Source: JAHJDS01 sp964569795 (GTDB lineage Bacteria; Desulfobacterota; Desulfarculia; Desulfarculales; JAHJDS01). From it: a stretch of 64,000 bases of DNA. The notes beneath the pieces were generated by a model. The model made no database searches. It saw nothing but the letters and a program-made list of their open reading frames with translations, and was not told the DNA's origin. Position numbers and translations under genes: made by a program. The stretch is taken from NCBI GenBank assembly GCA_964569795.1, contig CAZMVB010000001.1, positions 186,001-250,000 of the forward strand, written 5' to 3'. This document shows positions 1 to 8,737 of this stretch, piece by piece (positions within the stretch are counted from its first letter, which is position 1; every line of letters starts with the position of its first letter).

Positions 1-130
1 CGCCGTTTTTTATAGTAATATTTGTCAGTTTTGTAGGATTACCCACCATTTTCGTCTGACCTCCGGCCCGGAATTTGATTTGTCATGTATTGACTTCTCA
101 TTATATGATCCGGTCTGTTTCAGGTCTGAG

Positions 131-164
131 CCAGGGGCGGATCAGTCCCCCTGGGCCTTTTTTT
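131..164 (+). terminator. Intrinsic terminator
   Basis: Arms CCAGGGG (131-137) and CCCCTGG (148-154) pair perfectly across a 10-nt loop and are followed after three bases by a run of seven T (158-164). The loop contains CGGATCA (138-144), which is the exact complement of TGATCCG at 106-112, so an alternative fold exists. It ends whatever transcript enters from the left and insulates the next promoter. Confidence 0.7.
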
Positions 165-165
165 C

Positions 166-194
166 TTGACACATTACTTTAGGTTCAATATATA
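166..194 (+). promoter_or_regulatory. Sigma-70-like promoter for the HD-GYP gene
   Basis: Perfect -35 TTGACA at 166-171, 17-nt spacer, -10 TATATA at 189-194 (an overlapping TATAAC lies at 191-196). It sits directly after the terminator and points at the HD-GYP gene, leaving a leader of roughly 150 nt. Confidence 0.6.
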
Positions 195-347
195 ACAAGT
201 CAGAACAACATTAAAAAGGGTGCCGGTGACCACAGGTGGCCGGCCCCCTGAACGGACTGACCCGGCCCCAGCCACCGCCCCGGCCCTCCCCGGTGACGGA
301 GGCCGCACCACCTGTCAGGGGCCAGACTCCGCGCTCACGGAGGCCGT

Positions 348-1460
348 GTGCACTTTGCCGCCGCCAACGTCTCGCCCCTGCCCGCGGCCCCCATCGAGGC
401 CGGCCGCTTTGATCAGGCGGCCCACGACCTGCGGTCCATGCCCCTGGAGGACCTGGCCCCCGGGGTGCCCCTGCCCGCGGACATCTTCGTCCCCGGCCTG
501 AACCAGGCCGATCAGTCGGTGGTGCCCACCCGGGTCTTCGCCGCCGGGGAGTCGCCCGCCGGCGCCCGCCTGGACCGGTTCCGCCGGGCGGGGTTCACCC
601 GGGTCTATTTCCTTCGCCGCGACCAGGAGGCCCTCCTGGACTACCTGGTGATCCGGGCCCGGGAGGTGGTGGCCGACCCGGCCCTGAGCCCCGAGCAGCA
701 GGCCGCGGTCCTGTGCGAAAACGCCCTGTATCTGGTCGAGGCCGCCCTGACCCTGCCCCACATGGGTCCCAACATCCGCCGGGGCCGGGACTTGATCCAG
801 AGCGTGGTCCGGTTCGTGACCGGGATCCCCCAGGCCTCGGCCGCCCTGGTCGGCCTGCTCCGGGTCGATTACACCTGGTATCACCACTCGGTCAACGTCT
901 GCCTTTTGTCCGTGGCCTTCGGCCATTTCCTGGGCATGCAACCGGAGGACATCGAGGTCCTCGGCCTGGGAACGCTGCTCCACGACATCGGCAAGCGCGA
1001 GGTGCCGGCCGAGGTCCTGGCCAAGCCCGGGCCCCTGTCCGGACCCGAGCGGGAGATCATGCGCCAGCACCCGGTCACCGGGGCCTGGACCCTGGAGAAG
1101 ATCCCCGAGGTGCCCACCGGCGCGGTCCGCATCGTCCGCCATCACCACGAGAACATGGACGGCAGCGGCTATCCCGACGGCCTGACCGAGGTCTGGCTCG
1201 AGCCCACCATCCGTCTCATCCGCATCGTCGATTCCTATGACGCGGTCACCTCCAATCGCTGCTACCAGACCGCCCAGACCGCCTTCGAGGGCCTCAAGGT
1301 CATCCGGCGCGAGATGAACGGCAAGATTTCGGGCGAGATGTTCCAGTCCTTCATCTCCTTTCTGGGGCACGTCAATCCCGACAACCGGGAGCGCGCCGCC
1401 GGGACCCCGGACCGCCTGGCCCGGATGAGCGTCCTGCCCGGCGGCCGGACCGTCCACTGA
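348..1460 (+). CDS. HD-GYP domain protein, probable cyclic-di-GMP phosphodiesterase
   Basis: A 370-residue cytoplasmic protein. The N-terminal ~120 residues resemble the DUF3391-type region often found before HD-GYP domains. The C-terminal domain (about residues 170-345) carries the HD pair in HDIGKREVP, then HHHENMDGSGYPDGL with the GYP signature, followed by the helical segment typical of the family (VDSYDAVTS). Such proteins hydrolyse c-di-GMP through a di- or tri-iron centre. The GTG start at 348 is preceded by GGAGG at 339-343 and is the only plausible start after the in-frame stop at 294-296. No receiver or other sensory domain is visible. It stands alone between a strong promoter and a 445-nt gap. 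Confidence 0.85.
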   Translation: MHFAAANVSPLPAAPIEAGRFDQAAHDLRSMPLEDLAPGVPLPADIFVPGLNQADQSVVPTRVFAAGESPAGARLDRFRRAGFTRVYFLRRDQEALLDYLVIRAREVVADPALSPEQQAAVLCENALYLVEAALTLPHMGPNIRRGRDLIQSVVRFVTGIPQASAALVGLLRVDYTWYHHSVNVCLLSVAFGHFLGMQPEDIEVLGLGTLLHDIGKREVPAEVLAKPGPLSGPEREIMRQHPVTGAWTLEKIPEVPTGAVRIVRHHHENMDGSGYPDGLTEVWLEPTIRLIRIVDSYDAVTSNRCYQTAQTAFEGLKVIRREMNGKISGEMFQSFISFLGHVNPDNRERAAGTPDRLARMSVLPGGRTVH

Positions 1461-1905
1461 CCGGCCCCGGCGGTTTAACGAACGCCCTGTTCGATAAACG
1501 CCCCACAAATTTTACCGGCCGGGCGTCGAATCGCCCTTGACAACCGTGGGCGATCGTGGCAAAAAAAGGATGCCTTCACGAGCAGGGCGTCTCAATCTCG
1601 ACCGGCGCCATGGATTGAGCCGGGCGCCAGGCGTTTTTTTTTGACGACGTTCTCCGAGGCTTGAATCTGCGGCAGGGGGAGTAGTTGTTTGGGTTGGGGG
1701 GAGCCACCGCGGTGGTAAATGGACAACCGACTCCGATTCGCCGTTTCAAGATAGTCGATTTCAGACAGACTGATTCCTCGCCCGTCGGCGTCGTTCCGGG
1801 GGTTGTCTCGGACTGACCGGCCGGAGAGGAAACGACCGTCCGCCCGGATTCCGGGGAGGCCCGCCGCCGCCCGGACCGGGCCAGTAACGAGGGGACCAGA
1901 CCAAG
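1461..1905. other. Intergenic leader of the first Liv operon
   Basis: 445 nt with no convincing gene on either strand. A weak hairpin (CTCAATC 1591-1597 with GATTGAG 1613-1619) and a short GGCGCC pair lie ahead of a T-run at 1634-1642 and could end the HD-GYP transcript. TTGACG at 1641-1646 is a possible -35, but no good -10 follows. The rest is featureless. The transcript start of the downstream operon is probably in here, but I cannot place it. Confidence 0.4.
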
Positions 1906-2736
1906 ATGAGTACCGCTGCCTCCGGGACCTCCCCGCGCTCCGACGATGTGGTCCTGCACGTTGACGACATTTCCATGGCCTTCGGCAAGGTCCAGGCCCT
2001 GAGCAACGTCTCCCTCAAGGTCACCCAGGGGTCGATCCACTCGGTGATCGGTCCCAACGGGGCCGGCAAGACGGTCCTGATGAACTGCATCAACGGCCTG
2101 TACCGCCCCCAGCGGGGACGCATCTGGCTCAAGGGCAAGGACGTCACCCTGGTCACCCCCCATCGCCGGGCGGGGATGGGCCTGTCCCGCACCTTCCAGA
2201 AGATCGAACTGTTCGCCGGCATGACCGTCCTGGACAACATCCGCCTCGGCCGGCACATCCACCTCAAGAGCGGGGTCATGGCCGGCAGCGCCTATCTGGG
2301 CAAGGCCCGCCGCGAGGAGCTGCGCACCCGCAAGTTCATCGAGGAGGAGATCATCGACCTCCTGGAGATCGAGGCCATCCGCCACCGGACGGTGGGCATG
2401 CTGCCCTACGGTCTCCAGAAGCGGGTCGAACTGGGCCGGGCCCTGGCCCTGGAACCGGAAATCCTGATCCTGGACGAGCCCCTGGCCGGACTCAATCTCG
2501 AGGAGGTCGAGGACATGGCCCGCTTCATCCTCGACGTCAACGAGGAGGAGCGCTGGCAGGTGACCTGCGTCCTGGTCGAACACGACATGGGCGTGGTCAT
2601 GGACATCTCCGACCAGGTCAGCGTACTCAGCTTCGGCAACCTCATCGCCGAGGGCACCCCCGAGGAAGTTCAGCAGAACCCCCTGGTCGTCGAGGCCTAC
2701 CTGGGCGAGGACGAACTGTACGCCACCCGGGCCTGA
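1906..2736 (+). CDS. livG: Branched-chain-amino-acid-type ABC transporter ATP-binding protein (LivG-like)
   Basis: A 276-residue ATPase of the LivG family. Walker A is GPNGAGKT (about residues 45-52), the signature region is LPYGLQKRVELGRAL (the usual LSGGQ is reduced to PYGLQ, a common LivG variant), and Walker B is ILILDEPLAGLN followed by the H-loop VLVEHDMG. It powers import together with the LivF-like ATPase at 8738. GAGGGG 11 nt upstream serves as ribosome site. It is the first gene of an operon that also encodes two CoA ligases, so the imported substrate may be a carboxylic acid rather than a branched-chain amino acid. The symbol denotes family, not a proven substrate. Confidence 0.85.
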   Translation: MSTAASGTSPRSDDVVLHVDDISMAFGKVQALSNVSLKVTQGSIHSVIGPNGAGKTVLMNCINGLYRPQRGRIWLKGKDVTLVTPHRRAGMGLSRTFQKIELFAGMTVLDNIRLGRHIHLKSGVMAGSAYLGKARREELRTRKFIEEEIIDLLEIEAIRHRTVGMLPYGLQKRVELGRALALEPEILILDEPLAGLNLEEVEDMARFILDVNEEERWQVTCVLVEHDMGVVMDISDQVSVLSFGNLIAEGTPEEVQQNPLVVEAYLGEDELYATRA

Positions 2737-2749
2737 TGGAGGTTAGTGG

Positions 2750-4825
2750 ATGATCCCGTTGAACATCGAGTGGGCCCCTCAGGTGGGCCACCTGGGCCTG
2801 ATTCTGGTCCTGGTGGGGGGAGTGGCCTTGGCGGTCGTCTTTATGGGCCTGGCGGCACCCATGGCCGGTGCCGCCGGGAAAAAGAGCCGCTCCAAAACCT
2901 GCCCCGCCCTCACCTTCGAAGACATCACGCCCGATCTGACCATCCCCAAGCTATTCGTCCAGAAGGCCAAACATTACGGCGACCGCAAGGTCGCCATGCG
3001 CGAGAAGGAATTCGGCATCTGGGTGCCCATCACCTGGCAGCAGTACTATGACAACGTCAAGTACATCGCCCTGGGGATGAAGCGGCTGGGCCTTAAGCGC
3101 GGCGACAAGGTGGCCATGATCGGCGACAACCGGCCCGAGGGCCTCTGGGCCGAGATGGCCGCCATGTGCGTCGGCGGCGTGGCCATCTGGCTCTTCCAGG
3201 ACTGTCTGATGGAGGAGGTCAAGTACATCATCGACCACTCCGACACCAAGTTCTTCGTGGGCGAGGGGCAGGAAGAGGTGGACAAGGCCCTGTCCATCCG
3301 GGAGGACTGCCCCAAGATGATCAAGGTCATCTGGGACGACCCCAAGGGGATGCGCAATTACGACGACGACATCCTGATCAGCCTGGACAGGGTCATGGAG
3401 CTGGGCAGACAGCTCGACGCCGAGCAGCCCGACCTCTTCGAGCAGGAGGTGGCCCGGGGCCGGTCCGAGGACGTGGCCCTCCTGTTCTACACCTCGGGGA
3501 CCACCTCCCTGCCCAAGGGGGCGCTGTTGACCCACTACAACATGCTGACCATGGGCTCGGCCCTGATGGAGGTCGATCCCTGCTACGAGTCGGACGACTT
3601 CGTGTCCTATCTGCCCTTCGCCTGGATCGGCGAGCAGATGATGTCCATCTCCTGCGGGCTCCAGGTCGGCTTCACCATCAACTTCCCCGAGGAGCCCGAG
3701 ACGGCCCAGGAGAACATCCGCGAGATCGGGCCCCACGTCATGTTCGCCCCGCCGCGGATGTACGAGGGTTTCGTGCGCAACGTCCAGGTCAAGCACCTGG
3801 ACGCCCCCTGGATCAAGCGCAAGATGTACAGCCTGGCCCACTCCATCGGCTACCACGTCGCCGATCTCCGGTTCGAGAAAAAGCCGGTGGCCTGGTACTG
3901 GAAGCCGCTGGAGATGCTGGCCCACGCCGTCTGCTTCAAGAAGCTGACCGACCACCTGGGCCTGTCGAGGATCCGGAACTGCTACACCGGCGGCGCGGCC
4001 ATGGGCCCGGACCACTTCCGCTTCTTCCACGCCATGGGGGTCAACCTCAAGCAGATCTACGGCCAGACCGAGATCGCCGGCATCAGCGTCGTCCACCGCG
4101 ACGGCGACATCAAGTTCGACTCGGTGGGCCATCCCCTGCCCAACACCGAGGTCAAGATCACCGAGGACGGCGAGATCATCTCCAAGAGCCCGTCGGTCTT
4201 CATCGGTTACTACAAGAACGACGAGGCCACGGAAAAGACCCTGGTGGACGGCTGGCTCTACTCGGGCGACAAGGGGTACATCGACGAGGAGGGGCACCTG
4301 GTCGTCTTCGACCGGACCAAGGACGTGATGACCCTGTCCGACGGCTCGATCTTCGCCCCCCAGTTCCTGGAGACACGCATAAAATTCTCGCCCTATCTCC
4401 AGGACGCCTGGGTCATCGGCCACGAGCGGGACTACGTCACCGCCGTGATCTGCATCGACTACAACGTCGTCGGCAAGTGGGCCGACGAGCACAAGCTCAA
4501 TTACACCTCCTACCCGGAACTCAGCCAGCAGCAGGGGGTCTATGACCTGGTGGCCAGCCAGCTCAGGGAGGTCAACAAGACCCTCAAGCCGGTGGCCAAG
4601 ATCAGGAAGTTCGTCAACCTCTACAAGCCGTTCGACGCCGACGACGACGAGCTGACCCGGACCCGCAAATTACGGCGGGCCTTTGTCGAGGACCGTTACC
4701 GGGACATCGTGGACGCCTTGTACGGGGACGCGGACAGACTCCACATGGACACGACCATCACCTACGAGGACGGCCGCCAGAGCCGAATCGTGACCGATCT
4801 GGCCATCGGGTTCCTGGAGGAATGA
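2750..4825 (+). CDS. AMP-forming long-chain acyl-CoA synthetase with N-terminal membrane segment
   Basis: A 691-residue ANL-superfamily ligase of the FadD/LC-FACS type that activates a carboxylate with ATP and CoA. Residues ~14-38 form a hydrophobic helix, so it is probably tethered to the inner membrane. Core motifs: P-loop YTSGTTSLPKG, the YGQTE acid motif, the DGWLYSGDKGYID loop and FDRTKD hinge, and a C-terminal lysine region (RTRKLRRAF). GGAGG at 2738-2742 fixes the ATG. It lies between the ATPase and permease genes, which suggests that the transported compound is trapped as its CoA thioester. The exact acid cannot be read from sequence. Confidence 0.85.
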   Translation: MIPLNIEWAPQVGHLGLILVLVGGVALAVVFMGLAAPMAGAAGKKSRSKTCPALTFEDITPDLTIPKLFVQKAKHYGDRKVAMREKEFGIWVPITWQQYYDNVKYIALGMKRLGLKRGDKVAMIGDNRPEGLWAEMAAMCVGGVAIWLFQDCLMEEVKYIIDHSDTKFFVGEGQEEVDKALSIREDCPKMIKVIWDDPKGMRNYDDDILISLDRVMELGRQLDAEQPDLFEQEVARGRSEDVALLFYTSGTTSLPKGALLTHYNMLTMGSALMEVDPCYESDDFVSYLPFAWIGEQMMSISCGLQVGFTINFPEEPETAQENIREIGPHVMFAPPRMYEGFVRNVQVKHLDAPWIKRKMYSLAHSIGYHVADLRFEKKPVAWYWKPLEMLAHAVCFKKLTDHLGLSRIRNCYTGGAAMGPDHFRFFHAMGVNLKQIYGQTEIAGISVVHRDGDIKFDSVGHPLPNTEVKITEDGEIISKSPSVFIGYYKNDEATEKTLVDGWLYSGDKGYIDEEGHLVVFDRTKDVMTLSDGSIFAPQFLETRIKFSPYLQDAWVIGHERDYVTAVICIDYNVVGKWADEHKLNYTSYPELSQQQGVYDLVASQLREVNKTLKPVAKIRKFVNLYKPFDADDDELTRTRKLRRAFVEDRYRDIVDALYGDADRLHMDTTITYEDGRQSRIVTDLAIGFLEE

Positions 4826-4901
4826 CCCGGGTCAAGGCAGAGCGGCGGGACAACCGGTTATCGCCGGCAGCGGAAGCGGACACGCCGGGGGACGAATAGG
4901 A

Positions 4902-6047
4902 ATGGAAAACGTAAGCAAGTGGCAGATCGGCGGCTGGGCCTTCGCCGGCCTGGCGGGGCTGGCCTTCGTGGCCTGGCTCATCGGCGCGGCGGCCACCGGG
5001 CCGGAGCGGCTGCTCCAGACCGTGGTCGCCGGGATCATGCGGGGCAGCATTTACGCCCTGCTGGCCCTGGGCTGGGTGCTGATCTACAAGTGTTCGGGCG
5101 TGCTCAACCTGGCCATGGGCGAGTTGACCCTGATCGGCGGCTACGTCTGCTGGCAGTTCAACACCTGGTACTTCAATCTGTTCAACGGCAACGCCGAGCT
5201 GTACACCCAGGTCAAGACCATGGTCTCCCAGTGGGGCATGGGACTGGGGGCGGTCCTGTTCGACGTCACCAACTTCCAGGCCCTGCCCGGATTTTCGTTC
5301 GAGGTCCTGCTGCCCTTCCTGCTGGCCCTGGCCACGACCCTGGTGGTCGGCCTGCTTCTGGGCATCCTGACCGAACGGGCCTTTCTGGACAGGATGATCG
5401 GCGAGCCGATCCTGGCGGTGATCATGGTCACCGTGGGCCTGTCATTCTTCTTCAACGGCATCTGCAAATTCCTGTGGGCGACCAACCAGCGGGAATGGAT
5501 GCCCCAGGTCTTTCGCCCGGGGTCGGGCCTGGATCTGGGGGTAATCCAGATCGAACCGGTTTACCTGGTGGCCCTGCCGGTGGTCCTGGTCCTGCTGACC
5601 GGGTTCATGTTTTTCTTCCAGCGGACCCGGTGGGGCCTGTCCATGCAGGCCACGGCCGACGACGAGATGGCCTCGTTGTCCCTGGGGGTCAGCGCCCGGT
5701 TCGTTTACGCCGCGGCCTGGTCCATCGCCTTCATGGCCGCCGGCGTGGCCGGAACGATGATGGCCAGTGTCGAGGGGGCCGCCAGCGGCCGGATCGGCTT
5801 TTACGGGCTGCTGGTCCTGCCGGCGGTGGTCCTGGGGGGCCTGAACTCGATTCCCGGGGCGGTGGTCGGCGGGGTGGCCATCGGCGTGATGGAGATGTTG
5901 TGTTCGGTTTACCTGAGCCAGGTCCGGATCGGCAGCGTGGCCGTCCTGGCCGACGTCAGCGACTGGGGTCCTTTGGTGTTCATGGCCGTTTTCCTGTTGT
6001 ACAAACCCTTCGGCTTATGGGGCTGGGAACGAATAGAGCGGGTCTAG
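4902..6047 (+). CDS. livH: Branched-chain-type ABC transporter permease (LivH-like), enlarged
   Basis: A 381-residue polytopic inner-membrane permease. The conserved LivH segment with MGELTLIGGYV and the later GRIGFYGLLVLPAVVLGGL region are present. It is some 80-90 residues longer than usual, partly from an extra hydrophilic stretch at about residues 83-130 between the first conserved helices. It pairs with the LivM-like permease just downstream. The ribosome site is weak (ATAGGA). As in many deltaproteobacterial relatives, it belongs to a mixed transporter/CoA-ligase operon. Confidence 0.85.
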   Translation: MENVSKWQIGGWAFAGLAGLAFVAWLIGAAATGPERLLQTVVAGIMRGSIYALLALGWVLIYKCSGVLNLAMGELTLIGGYVCWQFNTWYFNLFNGNAELYTQVKTMVSQWGMGLGAVLFDVTNFQALPGFSFEVLLPFLLALATTLVVGLLLGILTERAFLDRMIGEPILAVIMVTVGLSFFFNGICKFLWATNQREWMPQVFRPGSGLDLGVIQIEPVYLVALPVVLVLLTGFMFFFQRTRWGLSMQATADDEMASLSLGVSARFVYAAAWSIAFMAAGVAGTMMASVEGAASGRIGFYGLLVLPAVVLGGLNSIPGAVVGGVAIGVMEMLCSVYLSQVRIGSVAVLADVSDWGPLVFMAVFLLYKPFGLWGWERIERV

Positions 6048-6068
6048 GCCTGAGGAGGCGCAAGAGCG

Positions 6069-7325
6069 ATGTCCACGACCTGGTTGCCGTGCGGCACCTA
6101 CCACGAAAACTACAAGAAGGACCAGGCCTGGTTCCAGACCAAGCTCATCCGGGGCAAGATGCTGATCCTGCTGCTGGTGCTGATCGGCCTGCCCTTTGTG
6201 GACTACGGGCTGTTGCCCGAATGGATCCTGAGGTGGTTCAACACCGGGACGTTCAGTCTGATCGGCTACCTCATCCTGGGGGCCCTGGGCGTCCAGCTCC
6301 TGATCGGGTACTGCGGTCAGATCACCCTGGGGCACGCCGCCTTTGTCGGGGTGGGGGCCTACGTCTCGACCCTGTTCATGAAGATCCCCTGGCCCTGGGC
6401 CCATCAGATGGGGATCGTCTTTCCGGTGTCGATCATCTTCGCCGGGATCATCGCCGGGCTGCTCTCGGTCCTGTTCGGCCTGCCCTCGGCCCGGGTCAAG
6501 GGCTTTTACCTGATCATGACCACCATCGCCGCCCAGTGGGTGATCGTCAGCTTCCTGCTGGGCAAGATGGTGCCGACCATCTTCGGGTCCGGCGGCTGGC
6601 TGCCGCTGCAGGACGTGATCTCGAGCGATATCAACCCCTCCTGGCAGTGGAAGTTTTTGGCTTTGCCGCACGACTTCTCGTTCTGGGGGTATCTGACCGG
6701 GGAGACCGGGCTGGTGACCCAGGCCTCCCGGACCTTCGGGCCGGCGGTCGGCCCCATCAAGCTGCAGGGGGGGCTGTACACCTACTACGTCACCCTGGCC
6801 CTGATCATCATCTGCTTCGTCGTGGTGGCCAACCTGCTCCGGTCCAAGGTCGGCCGGGCCTGGGTGGCCATCCGGGACAACGACATCGCCGCCGAGGCCC
6901 TGGGCATCAACATCGTCTATTACAAGCTGCTGGCCTTTTTCGTGGCCGGGTTCATCGGCGGGGTGGCCGGGTCGGCCCTGGTGGCCTGGAACGCGGCGGT
7001 GACCCCCGAGTACTTCGACTGGGCCAAATCGTTGTGGCTGGTGGGCTACATCCTGATCGGCGGCGTGGGGTCGCTCTACGGGGTGGTCTTCGGCACGGTG
7101 TTCATCACCTTCATGGTCCAGATCCTGGCCGTGTATTCCGGGCCCATCGGCAACTTCATCCAGTTCTTTCTGCCGTTCATCAACACCCAGAACATCAAGG
7201 CCGGCTTCGAGTTGATCATCCTCGGTCTGTCGATCTGCCTGTTCCTGATGTACGAGCCCAACGGTATGAGTTACCGCTGGTGGCAGGTCAAGAACTACTT
7301 CAACCTGTGGCCTTTCTCTTACTAG
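6069..7325 (+). CDS. livM: Branched-chain-type ABC transporter permease (LivM-like)
   Basis: A 418-residue polytopic membrane protein with the LivM hallmarks GYCGQITLGHAAFVGVGAY near residues 78-96 and AIRDNDIAAEALGIN (the EAA-like loop that contacts the ATPases) near 265-280. It is longer than typical LivM because of an N-terminal extension and an inserted loop around residues 180-235. GAGGAGG lies upstream. It forms the translocation pore with the LivH-like protein. Confidence 0.85.
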   Translation: MSTTWLPCGTYHENYKKDQAWFQTKLIRGKMLILLLVLIGLPFVDYGLLPEWILRWFNTGTFSLIGYLILGALGVQLLIGYCGQITLGHAAFVGVGAYVSTLFMKIPWPWAHQMGIVFPVSIIFAGIIAGLLSVLFGLPSARVKGFYLIMTTIAAQWVIVSFLLGKMVPTIFGSGGWLPLQDVISSDINPSWQWKFLALPHDFSFWGYLTGETGLVTQASRTFGPAVGPIKLQGGLYTYYVTLALIIICFVVVANLLRSKVGRAWVAIRDNDIAAEALGINIVYYKLLAFFVAGFIGGVAGSALVAWNAAVTPEYFDWAKSLWLVGYILIGGVGSLYGVVFGTVFITFMVQILAVYSGPIGNFIQFFLPFINTQNIKAGFELIILGLSICLFLMYEPNGMSYRWWQVKNYFNLWPFSY

Positions 7326-7407
7326 GGGAACACGCCCCCGACCGGGATGAAGGACCGGCGGCGGGGGTAAGGATTTTGGGACGCAAACCTAACTAAGGGG
7401 GAATTTT

Positions 7408-8667
7408 ATGCCGAAAAAAACATGGTTGAAAAGGCTGTTGGTGCCGATGCTGGTAGCGGCGTTCTGCCTGTGTGGCAGCGCGGCCCTGGCGGCCACCATG
7501 GTCAAGGTGGGCGGCATTATGGACACCACCGGGGCCACCTCGGACGTGGGCCGGGACTACACCCTGGGGATCCAGGAGGCGATCGCCTACGTCAACGACC
7601 ACGGCGGCATCGACGGCCACGGCAAGGTCAAGATCCAGCTTATCTGGGAGGATTACGCCTATCGTATTCCCCAGGCGATCACCCTGTACAAGCGCCTGAA
7701 GCGGATCGAGAAGGTGGTGGCCATCCTGGGTTGGGGCACCGGCGACACCGAGGCCCTGGCCCGGACGGTCACTCACGACAAGATGCCCTACGTCTCGGCC
7801 TCGTACTCGGCCCACCTGACCAATCCCAAGAAGACGCCCTACAACCTGTTCTTCTCCCCGGACTACTCGACCATGGCCCGGTCGGCGATGATCGCCTGGT
7901 ACTACAAGGTCTGGAAGCCGAGGGGACTCAAGAGGGCGCCGCGGTTCATGTGCTTCTACGCCACCAACTCGGCCTATGCCCGGGCCCCGATCAAGGCCCT
8001 CAAGGACCAGGCCAAGCGGCTCGGCTTCGTGATCGGCAAGGACCAGCACGTCTCCCTGACCGCCACCGACTGCAAGGGTCAGGTCCTGGCGGCCCTCAAG
8101 TTCAAGCCCGATCTGGTCTGGCACGGCAACACCACCGGCGCGGTGGCCGCCGCCCTCAAGAGCGCCTACGTCCTCAAGCTGGGCGCCGACCACATCATCG
8201 ACAACTGGGGCTACGACGAGAACCTGCCCAAGCTGGCCGGCCGGGCGGCCGAGGGGGCCATCGGACCGGCGCCCTGCGACTTCTTCATGGGCCACGGCAA
8301 GCTGATGGATCAGGTCCACAAGTACGCCAAGAAGCTGCACCCCAACGTCCCCTTCAGCGATCGTCTGATCCGGACGGTCCAGGCCTGGGGCGACGTCATG
8401 GTGCTCTGGGAGGCCATGAAGCGGGCCTACAAGGCCACTCACGGCAAGCTGACCGGCGAGGCCATCCTGAAGAAGGGCTTCGAGACCATGCGTAACTTCA
8501 ATATCGGCCTGGGGGCCAGGCCGGTGACCTACACCGCCACCGATCACCGGGCGGCCTCGGGGGTCACCGTCTATCGGATCAAGAACGGCCGGTTCGTGCC
8601 GTTGATGACGGTCGATTTGAAGAAGATGTACCCCAAGCAGTGGGCCACCGAGTGGATCGGCTGGTAG
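7408..8667 (+). CDS. livK: ABC transporter periplasmic substrate-binding protein (LivK-like)
   Basis: A 419-residue type-1 periplasmic binding protein. A Sec signal peptide (K-rich start, hydrophobic core, cleavage near residue 30 after ALA) is followed by a Leu/Ile/Val-binding-protein fold starting VKVGGIMDTTGATSDVG. It captures the substrate for the permease pair encoded upstream. GGGGGA precedes the ATG. A strong hairpin without a T-run follows the gene, as expected where the binding protein is made in excess over membrane components. Confidence 0.85.
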   Translation: MPKKTWLKRLLVPMLVAAFCLCGSAALAATMVKVGGIMDTTGATSDVGRDYTLGIQEAIAYVNDHGGIDGHGKVKIQLIWEDYAYRIPQAITLYKRLKRIEKVVAILGWGTGDTEALARTVTHDKMPYVSASYSAHLTNPKKTPYNLFFSPDYSTMARSAMIAWYYKVWKPRGLKRAPRFMCFYATNSAYARAPIKALKDQAKRLGFVIGKDQHVSLTATDCKGQVLAALKFKPDLVWHGNTTGAVAAALKSAYVLKLGADHIIDNWGYDENLPKLAGRAAEGAIGPAPCDFFMGHGKLMDQVHKYAKKLHPNVPFSDRLIRTVQAWGDVMVLWEAMKRAYKATHGKLTGEAILKKGFETMRNFNIGLGARPVTYTATDHRAASGVTVYRIKNGRFVPLMTVDLKKMYPKQWATEWIGW

Positions 8668-8676
8668 CCTGAAACC

Positions 8677-8717
8677 CGCTCCGGGCCGGGGAGGCCTCGC
8701 CGCCCCGCTCCGGAGCG
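8677..8717 (+). promoter_or_regulatory. mRNA hairpin after the substrate-binding-protein gene
   Basis: CGCTCCGG (8677-8684) pairs with CCGGAGCG (8710-8717), and inside it GGGG (8688-8691) pairs with CCCC (8703-8706). There is no T-run, so it is more likely a 3'-end-stabilising or processing structure than a terminator. A similar hairpin follows the second binding-protein gene at 48715-48744. Confidence 0.5.
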
Positions 8718-8737
8718 CAACCCGAAGGAAAACTCCG

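Larger units (their letters stand above)
1..347. other. Gene-free left end with promoter and terminator
   Basis: No credible gene is seen before 348. The stretch is more AT-rich than the rest of the window. It holds a possible promoter (TTGTCA 80-85, TATGAT 104-109), a terminator hairpin ending in a T-run at 164, and a strong sigma-70-like promoter immediately after it, followed by a GC-rich leader of about 150 nt. I see no match to a riboswitch consensus in that leader. The frame read by the downstream gene is closed by a TGA at 294-296. Confidence 0.6.

Noticed and set aside
195..347. Possible c-di-GMP or other riboswitch in the HD-GYP leader
   Set aside because: No match to a GEMM or other consensus could be seen; only generic GC-rich sequence.
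4919..7396. 825-codon plus-strand frame shifted against livH-livM
   Set aside because: Arg/Gly/Pro-rich shadow; both permeases are recognisable in the other frame.
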